Made by a program: the position numbers and the translations under genes. DNA of 64,000 nt from Chryseobacterium caseinilyticum (GTDB lineage: Bacteria; Bacteroidota; Bacteroidia; Flavobacteriales; Weeksellaceae), in NCBI RefSeq assembly GCF_014837145.1, contig NZ_JACYFS010000001.1, positions 1,054,001-1,118,000 on the forward strand. The letters are read 5' to 3'. Shown here one piece after another: positions 49,404 to 59,146 of this stretch. Below the pieces are notes generated by a model. It made no database searches. It was not told the origin of the DNA and saw only the letters and a list, made by a program, of their open reading frames with translations. Each line of letters opens with the position of its first letter. The stretch's first letter is position 1.

Positions 49404-49991
49404 TTATGATTTAGGTTTCCAGCTGTTGAAAAAATCCGTGACTTTTTTTAAACTGTAACCCTTCCCTTCTTCTAAAACTGCACTGTCCTGCGTATGAATC
49501 TGTTTCCCGTTCTTGTCTAAAACAATAAAAACAGGATAACCAAAATTCTCTCCCGGATTGCCATACTGTGCAAAAACCTTTTCATTTTTATTCTCCGGAG
49601 ACCAGTTCAGGTGATAGTAAAGATAATTTTCATCAACCAGTTTCTTCAACTCTGGTGTAGTCTGAACGTACTGATTGAATCTAAGGCACCAAATACACCA
49701 GTTCCCACCAGCCTGAATCATGATATTCTTATTTTCTTTTTTAGCCTTCTCAATCAATGCCTGAATATCTTTTTCAGCATTTGCTTTAGCATAATAAGGT
49801 TTGGGAAGTTTTGCTTTTTCCTCAGCAGCAGCTTTCTTCTTCGCTTCCTCATCCAATCCTTTATGATCGGTTTTTACCAGTAATGATTTATCACTCTCAC
49901 GGGTTTCTACCTTAACTTCCTTTTGGGCAAAAACAAGATTTCCTGCCAAAAGAAAAACTAGCGCCCCAATTATATTTACACTTCTTTTCAT
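49404..49991 (-). CDS. exported thioredoxin-like protein
   Basis: A 195-residue protein with a signal peptide (about 1-22, ending VFAQ), a charged Lys/Ala/Glu-rich linker (about 45-75) and a thioredoxin fold with the redox motif WCIWC (97-101). GYPVFIVLDKNGKQI holds the cis-Pro segment. It likely reduces or isomerises disulfides in the periplasm; the insertion resembles DsbD-C or thioredoxin-related proteins of Bacteroidota. Confidence 0.82.
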   Translation of the reverse strand: MKRSVNIIGALVFLLAGNLVFAQKEVKVETRESDKSLLVKTDHKGLDEEAKKKAAAEEKAKLPKPYYAKANAEKDIQALIEKAKKENKNIMIQAGGNWCIWCLRFNQYVQTTPELKKLVDENYLYYHLNWSPENKNEKVFAQYGNPGENFGYPVFIVLDKNGKQIHTQDSAVLEEGKGYSLKKVTDFFNSWKPKS

Positions 49992-50205
49992 TTACATTAA
50001 ATTAAAAAATATCAGCTAAGTTAAATATTTATGTTAATATTTTAATTTATTTAACATCGAATCTGATGAATTTTTCAAAACAAAATTCAGCAGGTACCAT
50101 AAAAATTCAGATTAAATATCAGCAGTAAACTGCATTTCAAACGCCGAAAATCCATATTTTTCAGTTTACTTTCAGCAAATATAACGCCGTGATTTTTATA
50201 ATCAT

Positions 50206-50213
50206 TATATTTG
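50206..50213 (+). promoter_or_regulatory. -7 element of the acyltransferase operon
   Basis: TATATTTG ends 9 bases before the ATG at 50222, giving at most a very short leader, and excludes the upstream GTG start at 50189. Confidence 0.4.
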
Positions 50214-50221
50214 TGTACGCT

Positions 50222-51112
50222 ATGAATATTCTCATTAAAATACTCTATCTCATCTCAAGACTTCCACTGAAAGTACTATATGTTTTTTCAGATTTGTTTT
50301 TCTTCATCAACCATTATTTTATTGGCTACAGAAAAAAGGTAATCACAGAAAACCTTGTGAAATCTTTCCCTCAAAAAAGCATGCAGGAAATCGCGGCAAT
50401 CAGAAAGAAATTTTACCGTAATTTCTTCGATTATCTTGCCGAGACAGTGAAATCTTTCACGATGTCTGAAACTGAAGCAAGAGTGAGAATGCAGCATATC
50501 AATCAACACCATTTTCACGATACCAAAGCCGAAGGTAAGAATGTAATTCTGATGGCAGGACACGTTTTCAACTGGGAATGGATGAACGCTCTGGCAAGTT
50601 TAACACCTCAAAGTCATACCCATCCTGTATACAGAAAAGTAAACAGCAACTTCTGGGAGAATGAGATGAAAAAAGTGAGAAACAATTTCGGAAACGAAGC
50701 CATTGAAGCCAAAGAAGTGATCATGAAAATCTTCAGAACACCAAACGATGGCGATTCTATATTTCTTTTTGTTGCAGATCAGACGCCGCATGTTGCTCAT
50801 GTGAATTATGGATTGGAATTTCTGAACCAAAGAACGCCAGCTTTCATTGGTTATGATAAACTGGCTACACGTCTGGATATGGCAGTGATCTACTGCGAAA
50901 TGAAGAAAGTAAAACGCGGATATTATCAGGTAAATTACTACAGAATTTATCCTGACGGAGAAAGATTTGTGGAAAATGAAGTAGTGAGAAAGTTCCATAA
51001 ACATCTGGAAAATACCATCAATAAATACCCAGACAATTATCTCTGGTCCCACAGAAAATGGAAATATCAGTCCGCTATAAAAAATTTTGATGCTGTAAAA
51101 ACCAATGTATGA
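50222..51112 (+). CDS. LpxL/HtrB-like lipid acyltransferase
   Basis: A 296-residue membrane-associated acyltransferase of the lipid A lauroyl/myristoyl type. A hydrophobic N-terminus is followed by MAGHVFNWEWMNAL (GH of the HX4-5E-type catalytic motif), THPVYRKVNSNFWENE and FVADQTPHVAHV with the acceptor-side Asp. It adds a fatty acyl chain to lipid A or a phospholipid precursor. Its stop overlaps the next gene's ATG (ATGA), indicating one operon. Confidence 0.82.
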   Translation: MNILIKILYLISRLPLKVLYVFSDLFFFINHYFIGYRKKVITENLVKSFPQKSMQEIAAIRKKFYRNFFDYLAETVKSFTMSETEARVRMQHINQHHFHDTKAEGKNVILMAGHVFNWEWMNALASLTPQSHTHPVYRKVNSNFWENEMKKVRNNFGNEAIEAKEVIMKIFRTPNDGDSIFLFVADQTPHVAHVNYGLEFLNQRTPAFIGYDKLATRLDMAVIYCEMKKVKRGYYQVNYYRIYPDGERFVENEVVRKFHKHLENTINKYPDNYLWSHRKWKYQSAIKNFDAVKTNV

Positions 51113-52080
51113 AGTCGAAAATTGCAGTAATTATTCTCAACTGGAACGGAAAAAGCTGGCTTGAAAAATTTTTGCCGTCAGTTCTTAAATATTCAGATGA
51201 TGCTGAAATCTACGTCATCGACAACGCTTCAACTGACGAATCTGTAGAGATTTTACAAAAGTATTTCCCATCAGTAAAGATTATTATTAACGATAAAAAT
51301 TATGGCTTCGCTGGTGGTTATAATGAAGGATTAAAGCAGGTTGATGCTGAAATTTACTGTATTCTAAACTCTGATGTGGAAGTTACCGAAAACTGGATTC
51401 TTCCGGTTTTAAATTTATTTGAAACCAATCCCTCAATTGCCGCGATTCAGCCAAAAATTCTGTCTTACAACAATCGTGAATACTTTGAATTTGCCGGTGC
51501 TGCAGGTGGTTTAATCGACAATCTGGGCTATCCTTACTGCAGAGGCAGAATCTTCGATGATGTGGAAAAAGATCTGGGTCAGTACAACGACGAAACTGAG
51601 ATTTTCTGGGCTTCAGGATGCTGTCTTTTTATACGCTCTGAAGATTTTTGGGAACAGAAAGGTTTTGATGAAAGATTCTTCGCCCACCAGGAAGAAATTG
51701 ATTTGTGCTGGAGATTGATTAATACTGGAAAGAAGATTTATTATACCGGAAAATCTCACGTTTATCACGTTGGAGGAGGAACCTTAAATAAACAAAGTGC
51801 TCAAAAAACATTTTTAAATATCAGAAATAACCTTTCGATGATGCTTAAAAATTTACCTTTTCCAAAACTGATAGTGATTTTATTTTTGAGAATGTTGCTG
51901 GATGGAGTTGCATCATTTTATTTTGGAATAAAAAACGGATTTCCTCATTTTTGGGCTGTTGCAAGAGGTCATTATGGCTTTTATACTCAGATTCCGGGAA
52001 CCCTGAAACGGCGGCAGAAATTTCAGAAGGAAAATTATTTTCAGACAAAATGGTTAATTTTTAAACATTTTTTAAAATAA
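51109..52080 (+). CDS. family 2 glycosyltransferase
   Basis: A 323-residue GT-A glycosyltransferase. AVIILNWNGKSWLEKFLPSV and VIDNASTDES bind the nucleotide sugar, CILNSDVEVTENW contains the DXD-like SDVE, and ASGCCLFIRSEDFWEQKGFDE is the acceptor part typical of rhamnosyl- or galactosyltransferases of the GT2 family. Likely acts in surface glycan or lipid A modification, next to the acyltransferase with ATGA overlap. Confidence 0.85.
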   Translation: MKSKIAVIILNWNGKSWLEKFLPSVLKYSDDAEIYVIDNASTDESVEILQKYFPSVKIIINDKNYGFAGGYNEGLKQVDAEIYCILNSDVEVTENWILPVLNLFETNPSIAAIQPKILSYNNREYFEFAGAAGGLIDNLGYPYCRGRIFDDVEKDLGQYNDETEIFWASGCCLFIRSEDFWEQKGFDERFFAHQEEIDLCWRLINTGKKIYYTGKSHVYHVGGGTLNKQSAQKTFLNIRNNLSMMLKNLPFPKLIVILFLRMLLDGVASFYFGIKNGFPHFWAVARGHYGFYTQIPGTLKRRQKFQKENYFQTKWLIFKHFLK

Positions 52081-52598
52081 TGAATCTCGTTTTCGATACC
52101 TTTTACTTTGATGAAAATAGAGCCAATACGATTTGTTTAGCGTTTGAAAAATGGGATGCAAGTGCTCCAGATTTCGAATTTTCTGAGATCAAATCCGGTA
52201 TTTCTGAATACATTCCAGGTGCATTTTACAAAAGAGAATTGCCCTGTATTCTGAGTCTTTTAGATCAAATTAAAACACAGATTAATGATATTTCCTGTAT
52301 CATTATCGACGGTTTTGTGTTTTTAGATGATGAATATAAACCGGGTTTAGGTAAACATTTATTTGACAGCTTAAACAGAGAAATTCCTGTTATCGGAGTT
52401 GCTAAAACCAATTTTGCAACGGTTGGAAAACTCAAATCAGAATTATACAGAGGCAAAAGTAAAACTCCGTTATATATTTCAAGTGTAGGAATTGAGGTGG
52501 AAGACGCTTTAAATTTAATAAGAAACATGCACGGAAATTACAGAATCCCGACACTTCTTAAAAAAGTTGATACGATGACCAGACAATTTGAGATTTGA
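52080..52598 (+). CDS. nfi: endonuclease V-like protein, short form
   Basis: A 172-residue protein of the endonuclease V family, which nicks DNA at deaminated bases (hypoxanthine). Catalytic residues fit: D6 in LVFDTF, E59 area in EYIPGAFYKRELP, D in CIIIDGFVFLD and GVAKTNF. Usual enzymes are about 220 residues; the N-terminal 30-40 are missing but the active-site residues are retained. Its start codon overlaps the glycosyltransferase stop (TAATG). Last codons and stop are made of an ATTTGAG heptad tract. Confidence 0.78.
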   Translation: MNLVFDTFYFDENRANTICLAFEKWDASAPDFEFSEIKSGISEYIPGAFYKRELPCILSLLDQIKTQINDISCIIIDGFVFLDDEYKPGLGKHLFDSLNREIPVIGVAKTNFATVGKLKSELYRGKSKTPLYISSVGIEVEDALNLIRNMHGNYRIPTLLKKVDTMTRQFEI

Positions 52599-52613
52599 GA
52601 TTTGAGATTTGAG
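52586..52613. repeat. four ATTTGAG heptads overlapping the end of nfi
   Basis: Four tandem ATTTGAG units contribute the last codons (FEI) and the stop codon of the endonuclease V gene and continue beyond it. Confidence 0.75.
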
Positions 52614-52691
52614 CGTGAAGTGTGTTATACAAAAATTACAAACTGGAATCGTAATTTTGTAAACTTTAAACCTTAAACCCTTAATAAAAGA

Positions 52692-53246
52692 ATGGATTTT
52701 TGTGCGATAGATTTTGAAACAGCAACCTTTGACCGAAGTTCAGCCTGTGAGGTTGGAATCTGTGTTGTTCAGAATTCTGAGGTTGTTGAAACAAAAACGT
52801 GGCTGATAAAACCGCCGAGTTACCCTTATTTCAGCCCTAGAAATATCGATGTACATGGAATTTATCCTGAAGATGTAAAAGATGCTCCTACGTTTGATGA
52901 AATCTGGTATGAGATGAATGATCTGATGTACGGAACGCTGATGATTGCTCATAATGCAGCTTTCGATGCCGGAGTTCTTCGCGGATGCCTCAATCATTAC
53001 GGAATTTTTGCCCCAAATCTGAACTACCTTTGCAGCATACAGATCGCTAAAAAATCATGGAATTATCTTCCGAGATATGGCCTGAAACATTTGGCAGAGC
53101 ATCACAATTTAAGTTTTAATCATCACAGAGCCGGCGATGACGCGGAAGTTTGTGCGAAAATATCTCTTCTGGCGTTTGAGAAGCTTTTCATTACAAGCAA
53201 TGATGAAATTGCCGATGTAATGAAAGCTAAAATTAAAAAGCTGTAA
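52692..53246 (+). CDS. DEDDh 3'-5' exonuclease (DnaQ-like)
   Basis: A 184-residue exonuclease of the DEDDh superfamily. IDFETAT has the first Asp/Glu, AHNAAFDAGVLRG the middle Asp and HRAGDDAEVCAKI the last His/Asp. It most resembles stand-alone DNA polymerase III epsilon-like proteins rather than a fused polymerase domain. It may remove terminal nucleotides in repair; exact role unknown. Lies 94 bases after nfi. Confidence 0.85.
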   Translation: MDFCAIDFETATFDRSSACEVGICVVQNSEVVETKTWLIKPPSYPYFSPRNIDVHGIYPEDVKDAPTFDEIWYEMNDLMYGTLMIAHNAAFDAGVLRGCLNHYGIFAPNLNYLCSIQIAKKSWNYLPRYGLKHLAEHHNLSFNHHRAGDDAEVCAKISLLAFEKLFITSNDEIADVMKAKIKKL

Positions 53247-53250
53247 ACCG

Positions 53251-53637
53251 CTAATTCTTCAGAATTTCAGACAAAAGATTAAATTTCGGAATATCAATTT
53301 CAAAATTCTCTTCTGTATCAAGGTTTCTAACCAGGTATTTGCCACTCATATTTCCGACTCCTGATCTGAGCATAACATTTGAAAAATAAGTGAATGTTTC
53401 GCCTGACTGCAGCTCCGGAGTGAGACCAATGACCCCATCACCCACCACCTCAGTAAAACCAAATCCTACATCAAATATCAGCCATTTTCTTTTCATGATT
53501 TTCACCGGAAAATCGCTGCTGTTCTCAATCACGATGTTGTACTTAAAAACGTATCTGTTTTCAGACGGATACGAGTTTTTGCTATCGTATTCGGGGACGA
53601 CGGAAACTTTTATGTTGGAAGTAATTTTAGAAAACAT
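53251..53637 (-). CDS. apaG: ApaG domain protein
   Basis: A 128-residue ApaG protein: YPSENRYVFKYNIVIENSSDFPVKIMKRKW, GDGVIGLTPEL and GETFTYFSNVMLRSGVGNMSGKY are conserved. ApaG is connected with cobalt/magnesium resistance; the domain is also in human F-box and PolDIP proteins. Start at MFSKITSNIKV rather than the longer frame at 53664. Faces the exonuclease gene convergently, 4 bases apart. Confidence 0.85.
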   Translation of the reverse strand: MFSKITSNIKVSVVPEYDSKNSYPSENRYVFKYNIVIENSSDFPVKIMKRKWLIFDVGFGFTEVVGDGVIGLTPELQSGETFTYFSNVMLRSGVGNMSGKYLVRNLDTEENFEIDIPKFNLLSEILKN

Positions 53638-53662
53638 CGTAGTAATTTGATTTTTAAGATAC

Positions 53663-53694
53663 AAAAACCCCGCCTTTTTTGAAGACGGGGTTCT
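53663..53694 (-). terminator. terminator of the odhB-sucA transcript
   Basis: AACCCCG and CGGGGTT form a GC-rich stem with T-run on the minus strand, some 25 bases after the odhB stop. Confidence 0.78.
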
Positions 53695-53719
53695 GTAGAT
53701 TTATTTAAATTTGATTTAA

Positions 53720-54982
53720 TTAAAGCCCAAGACCTTTTCTTTCGTCTCCACCCAACAGAATTTCTACCGGATTGTCGATCCCTTCTTTTACCGCAACAAG
53801 GAAGCCTACAGACTCTTTACCGTCGATAATTCTGTGATCGTAAGACATCGCAACATACATCATTGGTCTGATTACTACCTGTCCGTCAACCGCAACCGGT
53901 CTCTGGATGATATTGTGCATTCCAAGGATAGCAGACTGAGGTGGGTTGATAATTGGTGTAGACAACATTGATCCGAAAGTACCGCCGTTTGTAATGGTGA
54001 AAGTACCGCCAGTCATTTCGTCAACAGTGATTTTACCGTCTCTTACTTTGATTGCCAAATCTTTGATGTTTCCTTCAACGTTCGCGAAAGACATATTCTC
54101 TGCATTTCTCAAAACAGGAACCATCAAACCTTTAGGACCTGAAACAGCGATTGAAATATCGCAGAAATCATAGTTTACTTTAAAATCTCCGTCGATTGAC
54201 GCATTCACGTCAGGATACATCTGTAATGCTCTTGTAACCGCTTTCGTGAAGAAAGACATGAAACCAAGTCCTACTCCGTGCTTCTGCCCGAATTCTTCTT
54301 TATATTGTTTTCTTAATCTGAAAATTTCAGACATATCAACTTCGTTAAAAGTAGTCAACATCGCAGTTTCGTTCTTTACAGAAACCAGTCTCTGAGCGAT
54401 TTTTCTTCTTAGAACTGAAAGTTTGGTCGTTGTAGTAGATCTTGCACCTGTAGCCGTTACAGAGCTTCCCCCCATTGCAGGTTTAGCAGCTAATTCAGCA
54501 TCAGATTTAGAGATTCTTCCGTCTCTGCCAGATCCTGAAACCTGAGCAGCTTCAATTCCTTTTTCGTCAAGAATTTTCTTTGCAGCCGGAGATGGCGAAC
54601 CCGTAGCGTAAGACTGTGCAGCAGGAGATGCTTTTGGAGCTTCCTGTTTTGGAGCTTCAGTCTTAGCAGGTTCAGCAGCTTTAGGCGCTTCTTCCTGTTT
54701 TGGTGCTTCGGCAGCAGGAGCAGCATCACCCACAGGTTTTGCAGCATCTCTATCAATTAAACAAACAACCTGACCAACCTGTACTACATCACCTTCCTCA
54801 GCTTTTAAAGTAATCACACCGCTCTCTTCTGCAGGTAATTCTAATGTTGCCTTGTCTGAATCTACTTCAGCGATTGGTTGATCTTTTTCTACATAATCAC
54901 CATCTTTTACAAGCCAAGTTGCAATTTCAACTTCTGTAATTGATTCTCCCGGTGAAGGAACTTTCATTTCTAAAATTGACAT
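53720..54982 (-). CDS. odhB: 2-oxoglutarate dehydrogenase E2
   Basis: A 420-residue dihydrolipoamide succinyltransferase. Lipoyl Lys44 lies in [10 protein letters not shown]; a long Ala/Pro/Lys/Glu linker (about 85-125) precedes the E1/E3-binding domain ([21 protein letters not shown]) and the catalytic domain with [16 protein letters not shown]. It transfers succinyl to CoA in the TCA cycle. 37 bases after sucA; one operon. Confidence 0.94.
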   Translation of the reverse strand: MSILEMKVPSPGESITEVEIATWLVKDGDYVEKDQPIAEVDSDKATLELPAEESGVITLKAEEGDVVQVGQVVCLIDRDAAKPVGDAAPAAEAPKQEEAPKAAEPAKTEAPKQEAPKASPAAQSYATGSPSPAAKKILDEKGIEAAQVSGSGRDGRISKSDAELAAKPAMGGSSVTATGARSTTTTKLSVLRRKIAQRLVSVKNETAMLTTFNEVDMSEIFRLRKQYKEEFGQKHGVGLGFMSFFTKAVTRALQMYPDVNASIDGDFKVNYDFCDISIAVSGPKGLMVPVLRNAENMSFANVEGNIKDLAIKVRDGKITVDEMTGGTFTITNGGTFGSMLSTPIINPPQSAILGMHNIIQRPVAVDGQVVIRPMMYVAMSYDHRIIDGKESVGFLVAVKEGIDNPVEILLGGDERKGLGL

Positions 54983-55019
54983 ATCGTATTTTTTATTTTT
55001 TTAATTGATATTAATTTAA

Positions 55020-57833
55020 TTAAGCTGTAACAGGTCTTTTAACCGGAGCATCATCTCTGTCGAAAACCCTGTTGATTACAGCATTTTGGTTTTTCTCAAA
55101 CATTTTGTGACTTCCCGGAGCCGGAGCACCACTCTGTACCGGAGAAACTACCTGAATTCCTGTATCTCTGAAATTTCTCAGGATGTAAGACCACGCACCC
55201 ATGTTTTCTGGTTCTTCCTGTGCCCACACCAATGAAGTTCTGTTTGAATATTTTGCAAATACAGCTTCAATTGCATCAGTCTGAAGCGGATATAACTGCT
55301 CAAATCTTACCAAAGCAACATTTTCGCAATTCAATTCTTCTTTTTTAGCCAATAATTCGAAGTATAATTTACCTGAACAAAGAACTAATTTTTCGATTTT
55401 TGCCGGATCAGCAGTTGGATCATCAAGAATAGGCTGGAATCCTTTGTTTGAGAAATCTTCAAGCGGAGAAACCACTTTTGGATGTCTTAACAATGATTTT
55501 GGACTCATTACAATTAATGGTTTTCTGAATGACCATTTCAACTGTCTTCTTAACAAGTGGAAATAGTTTGCAGGAGAAGTAATATTCGCCACAACCATAT
55601 TTTCGTTGGCACAAAGTGTCAAGAATCTCTCAAGTCTTGCTGAAGAGTGCTCTGCACCCTGACCTTCCGAACCGTGAGGCAGTAACATCACCAAACCGTC
55701 CTGAATTTTCCATTTCTCTTCTGCTGCAGCCAGATACTGGTCAACAATAATCTGAGCTCCGTTTACGAAGTCACCAAACTGTGCTTCCCAGATTGTTAAA
55801 GTATTTGGAGATGCCATTGCATAACCATAATCAAATCCTAAAACTCCGTACTCAGAAAGGTGAGAGTTGAATACATCAAATCTGCTCTCTGAAACTTCTT
55901 TTAAAGGAATGTATTCTTCTTCATTATCTTCAGTTTTTACTACAGCGTGTCTGTGAGAGAATGTTCCTCTTTCCACATCTTCACCGGAAATTCTGATGTT
56001 GTGACCTTCTACCAAAAGTGTAGCATAGGCCAGCCACTCTGCAAGCGCCCAGTCAAGATTGTTTCCTTCGATCGCTTTGATTCTGTTTTCGAAGAGTCTT
56101 GTAATTTTATTTAAAAACTTTTTATCAGCCGGAAGTGTTGACATTTTGATTGCCAATTCTTTCAGTTTTTCTAAATCATATTTTGTATCAACAGCTTCCT
56201 GAACAGCACCTCTTTTTCCGATTGGGAATTTAGTCCAGTCATCCGCCATGAAAATATCCATTACGTTTTTCTCGATCTCTTTGGACGCATCAAAATCTTT
56301 ATCTAAAAGTTCTTTGAAATCTGCTTCCATTTTAGCAATCAAATCATTAGAAACCACATTTTCCTTCAGTAAAAGATCTTTATAGATTTCTCTAGGGTTT
56401 GGATGCTTTGAAATTTTCTTGTATAAATTAGGTTGTGTGAATCTTGGCTCATCCCCTTCGTTATGACCATATTTTCTATATCCTAATAAATCGATATAAA
56501 CGTCTTTACCAAATTTAGCTCTGAAATCAGCAGCAAAATGAATCGCGTGAACCACCGCTTCTGCATCATCTGCATTCACGTGCATCACAGGAGATTCTGT
56601 TACTTTAGCAATATCTGTACAGTAAGTAGAAGATCTCGCATCCATGTAATTGGTAGTAAACGAAACCTGATTATTCACAACAATATGAACTGTACCACCC
56701 GTTCTGTAACCTTCCAAAGTCATCATCTGGGCAACTTCGTAAGCAATACCCTGACCTGCAAGAGCACCATCACCGTGAATGATGATTGGTAAAATTTTAG
56801 AATAATCCTTGTACTTGTCATCCACTTTTGCACGGCAGATACCTTCCACCAAAGCAGCAACAGTCTCAAGGTGAGACGGGTTTGGAGTTAAATTGATTGA
56901 AACTTCTTCTCCAGACGCAGTTTTAATTTTTTTAGAAGAACCTAAGTGATACTTCACGTCACCGGAAAATACATCTTCTTCAAACTCCTTTCCTTCAAAT
57001 TCAGAGAAAATCTGCTTGTAAGATTTGCCGAAAATGTTCGTTAAAACATTCAGTCTTCCTCTGTGAGCCATACCCAAAACAACCTCATCAACTCCCAACT
57101 GCGAAGATCTTGAGATCAGCTGATCCAAAGCAGGAATTAAAGTTTCACCACCTTCCAGTGAGAATCTTTTTTGTCCTACGAATTTTGTGTGAAGATAATT
57201 TTCGAATGCAACAGCCTGATTTAATTTAAGTAAAATCTCAGTTTTTTCGTTGGCATTCAGAACAGGATGATTTTCGTTTACCTGAATCCACTGCTTGATA
57301 AAATCTTTTTCTTTCACATTATTGATGTGCATGTACTCGATTCCGATAGAATCACAGTAGATGTTTTCAAGGTGTGTGATGATTTCCTGTAGCGATGCAG
57401 GACCTTTCATTCCTGTTTCAACGGCACAGTTGAATTTTGTATTTAAATCTGACTTTTCAAGACCGAAATTTTCGATATCCAAAGTCGGAGAGTGATGTCT
57501 TCTTTCACGTACAGGATTGGTTTTTGTGAAAAGATGACCTCTCGTTCTGTACGCCTCGATAAGATTTACCACCTTAAATTCTTTCTTGATGTGCTCCGGA
57601 ACTTCACCGTTTGAAGCTGCCTGTGAGATTTGCTGAACCGCAGGAGAAGAATTTCCTGAGTTTTTAATTTCGCGGATATCTTCCTCGTCAGAATAGTTCT
57701 CCAATGCAAAATCAAAGCCTTGAAAAAAGGCTTTCCATGATGGTTCTAAAGAGTCCGGGAATTTCAGGTATTGTTGGTATAAATCCTCAATTAACTGAGA
57801 ATGAGCTGCGTTTAGGAATGAAAATCTGTCCAT
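55020..57833 (-). CDS. sucA: 2-oxoglutarate dehydrogenase E1
   Basis: A 937-residue thiamine-diphosphate enzyme that decarboxylates 2-oxoglutarate. RFSLEGGETLIPALD, GMAHRGRLNVLTN, NPSHLETVAALVEG, IHGDGALAGQGIAYE (TPP motif) and GEDVERGTFSHRHAV are characteristic. Length is normal. A TAAATTTG at 57887-57880 on the minus strand could be its -7 element with a leader of about 45 bases. Downstream odhB supplies E2. Confidence 0.96.
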   Translation of the reverse strand: MDRFSFLNAAHSQLIEDLYQQYLKFPDSLEPSWKAFFQGFDFALENYSDEEDIREIKNSGNSSPAVQQISQAASNGEVPEHIKKEFKVVNLIEAYRTRGHLFTKTNPVRERRHHSPTLDIENFGLEKSDLNTKFNCAVETGMKGPASLQEIITHLENIYCDSIGIEYMHINNVKEKDFIKQWIQVNENHPVLNANEKTEILLKLNQAVAFENYLHTKFVGQKRFSLEGGETLIPALDQLISRSSQLGVDEVVLGMAHRGRLNVLTNIFGKSYKQIFSEFEGKEFEEDVFSGDVKYHLGSSKKIKTASGEEVSINLTPNPSHLETVAALVEGICRAKVDDKYKDYSKILPIIIHGDGALAGQGIAYEVAQMMTLEGYRTGGTVHIVVNNQVSFTTNYMDARSSTYCTDIAKVTESPVMHVNADDAEAVVHAIHFAADFRAKFGKDVYIDLLGYRKYGHNEGDEPRFTQPNLYKKISKHPNPREIYKDLLLKENVVSNDLIAKMEADFKELLDKDFDASKEIEKNVMDIFMADDWTKFPIGKRGAVQEAVDTKYDLEKLKELAIKMSTLPADKKFLNKITRLFENRIKAIEGNNLDWALAEWLAYATLLVEGHNIRISGEDVERGTFSHRHAVVKTEDNEEEYIPLKEVSESRFDVFNSHLSEYGVLGFDYGYAMASPNTLTIWEAQFGDFVNGAQIIVDQYLAAAEEKWKIQDGLVMLLPHGSEGQGAEHSSARLERFLTLCANENMVVANITSPANYFHLLRRQLKWSFRKPLIVMSPKSLLRHPKVVSPLEDFSNKGFQPILDDPTADPAKIEKLVLCSGKLYFELLAKKEELNCENVALVRFEQLYPLQTDAIEAVFAKYSNRTSLVWAQEEPENMGAWSYILRNFRDTGIQVVSPVQSGAPAPGSHKMFEKNQNAVINRVFDRDDAPVKRPVTA

Positions 57834-57957
57834 TAGTACAGTATATCTGTTATTAAAATTTATTTTTCGAATTAATCTTCAAATTTAACAAAAAAAAGTG
57901 AGGTAAAATGTTAGAAAAACATTAAAAAATGAAAAGAAGAATATGATTTTTGACATT

Positions 57958-58998
57958 TTATTTAAAAACTGTCAATGAAATCTTCACATTGATGTTCTGA
58001 TTCTCAATCGGAGGTTCAATGAATGTATGAGAAACGTCACCATATCTGAATTCGTCTTTTTTAGCCTTCTGCATCAGCTGCTGAACAGCCTTTACAGAGC
58101 CTTCAAAACTTCCTCTGTAGTAGATGATGTATTTTTCTGCTGCATTTACGGTACGGAAGCTGAAATTATTGTCACTCACGCCTTCTTTTTTGCTCAATGG
58201 TATCCCGATGTAATACGAAATTTCTTTGTCTTTAAAATTATCAGGGTCGGCAATCATCATCGGGTAACCAAACTCGTCGTCTTTTTTACCCAAATCAATC
58301 GTCACAAAATTGTAAACTTTATTGTAGTTCATCAGTAAATTTCTGTACAGTGCATCTTTTTTGTTGGAAGCACTCACATTGATCCCTAAAAGCATCTGGC
58401 TGTCTTCTTTTTCAACCATGATGCTGTCATATTTTATGGCGGCAAGCTGATTGTCTTTTTCCACTTTGTTGCCTAAAACATTTTTAAGATTCACCATGCT
58501 TTTATTGATGTTCTCAGTAAAGCGGTCTTCGGTCCAGAAGTTTTGTACACGCGTCCACACGGGAAGTTTGGGAGTATGAACCACCCATTTTATCTGTGTT
58601 TTATTCTCTGAAACTTTTTTAAATTTAACTTCAATGACAGTCGGATTTTCATTGTCATCTTCAAAAAGCTGATACCTTAAACCCTTATCTTTACTCGCAA
58701 ACCGAATAAACATTTCACCATCATTCTCTTTCACCGGATCTTTGTAACTGATGGAACTTCCCTCACCTTCATACGGCGAATAATAATCGATTTTAATGGT
58801 TTTTGAACTCGAAAAATAATTATTCCACCGGGTAAAACTCTGAAAGTTTTCAAATTGAGAATATACCTTTTCTAAAGGATAATCTATCTGCCTTTCGATG
58901 GTAAAATCTTTGTCTTCATCCACAAAAAAGTACATGGAAGCAGTGTAGGCTCCCAGCAAAAACAAAACTATAAGTGCTAAAAATTTCAGTAAACGCAT
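57958..58998 (-). CDS. SRPBCC-domain membrane-anchored protein
   Basis: A 346-residue protein with one N-terminal membrane helix (LALIVLFLLGAYTASMYFF) and a periplasmic SRPBCC/polyketide-cyclase-like domain (about 35-185: FTIERQIDYPLEKVYSQFENFQSFTRWN). The C-terminal part (about 200-346) resembles an AraC effector-binding/GyrI-like fold. Ligand unknown. Ends beside the sucA region; monocistronic. Confidence 0.72.
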   Translation of the reverse strand: MRLLKFLALIVLFLLGAYTASMYFFVDEDKDFTIERQIDYPLEKVYSQFENFQSFTRWNNYFSSSKTIKIDYYSPYEGEGSSISYKDPVKENDGEMFIRFASKDKGLRYQLFEDDNENPTVIEVKFKKVSENKTQIKWVVHTPKLPVWTRVQNFWTEDRFTENINKSMVNLKNVLGNKVEKDNQLAAIKYDSIMVEKEDSQMLLGINVSASNKKDALYRNLLMNYNKVYNFVTIDLGKKDDEFGYPMMIADPDNFKDKEISYYIGIPLSKKEGVSDNNFSFRTVNAAEKYIIYYRGSFEGSVKAVQQLMQKAKKDEFRYGDVSHTFIEPPIENQNINVKISLTVFK

Positions 58999-59020
58999 TT
59001 CGCAAAAATAGGATAATTAA

Positions 59021-59053
59021 AAAGAGTGACCAATATGTTGATCACTCTGTTTT
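59021..59053 (-). terminator. hairpin between glgC and the SRPBCC gene
   Basis: AGAGTGA and TCACTCT pair around CCAATATGTTGA; T-rich runs lie on both sides, with five T on the minus strand. It may end the glycogen operon. Confidence 0.6.
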
Positions 59054-59060
59054 TTTGTCT

Positions 59061-59076
59061 TTGGGTGATGGATGTT
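59061..59076. repeat. 16-bp word shared with 25641
   Basis: TTGGGTGATGGATGTT, identical to 25641-25656, in the gap after glgC. Confidence 0.5.
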
Positions 59077-59122
59077 GAGAGATCCATAGCAATTCAAAAA
59101 TTAAATTTCTAAATCACTCATA

Positions 59123-59142
59123 ACTCATTACCAATTACTCAT
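59123..59142. repeat. inverted copy of the 44383 word
   Basis: ACTCATTACCAATTACTCAT is the exact reverse complement of 44383-44402. It ends 4 bases from the glgC stop codon. Confidence 0.65.
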
Positions 59143-59146
59143 CCTC

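Noticed and set aside
49992..50188. Small RNA or gene between the thioredoxin-like and acyltransferase genes
   Set aside because: AT-rich with no strong hairpin or frame; only the promoter of the acyltransferase is seen.
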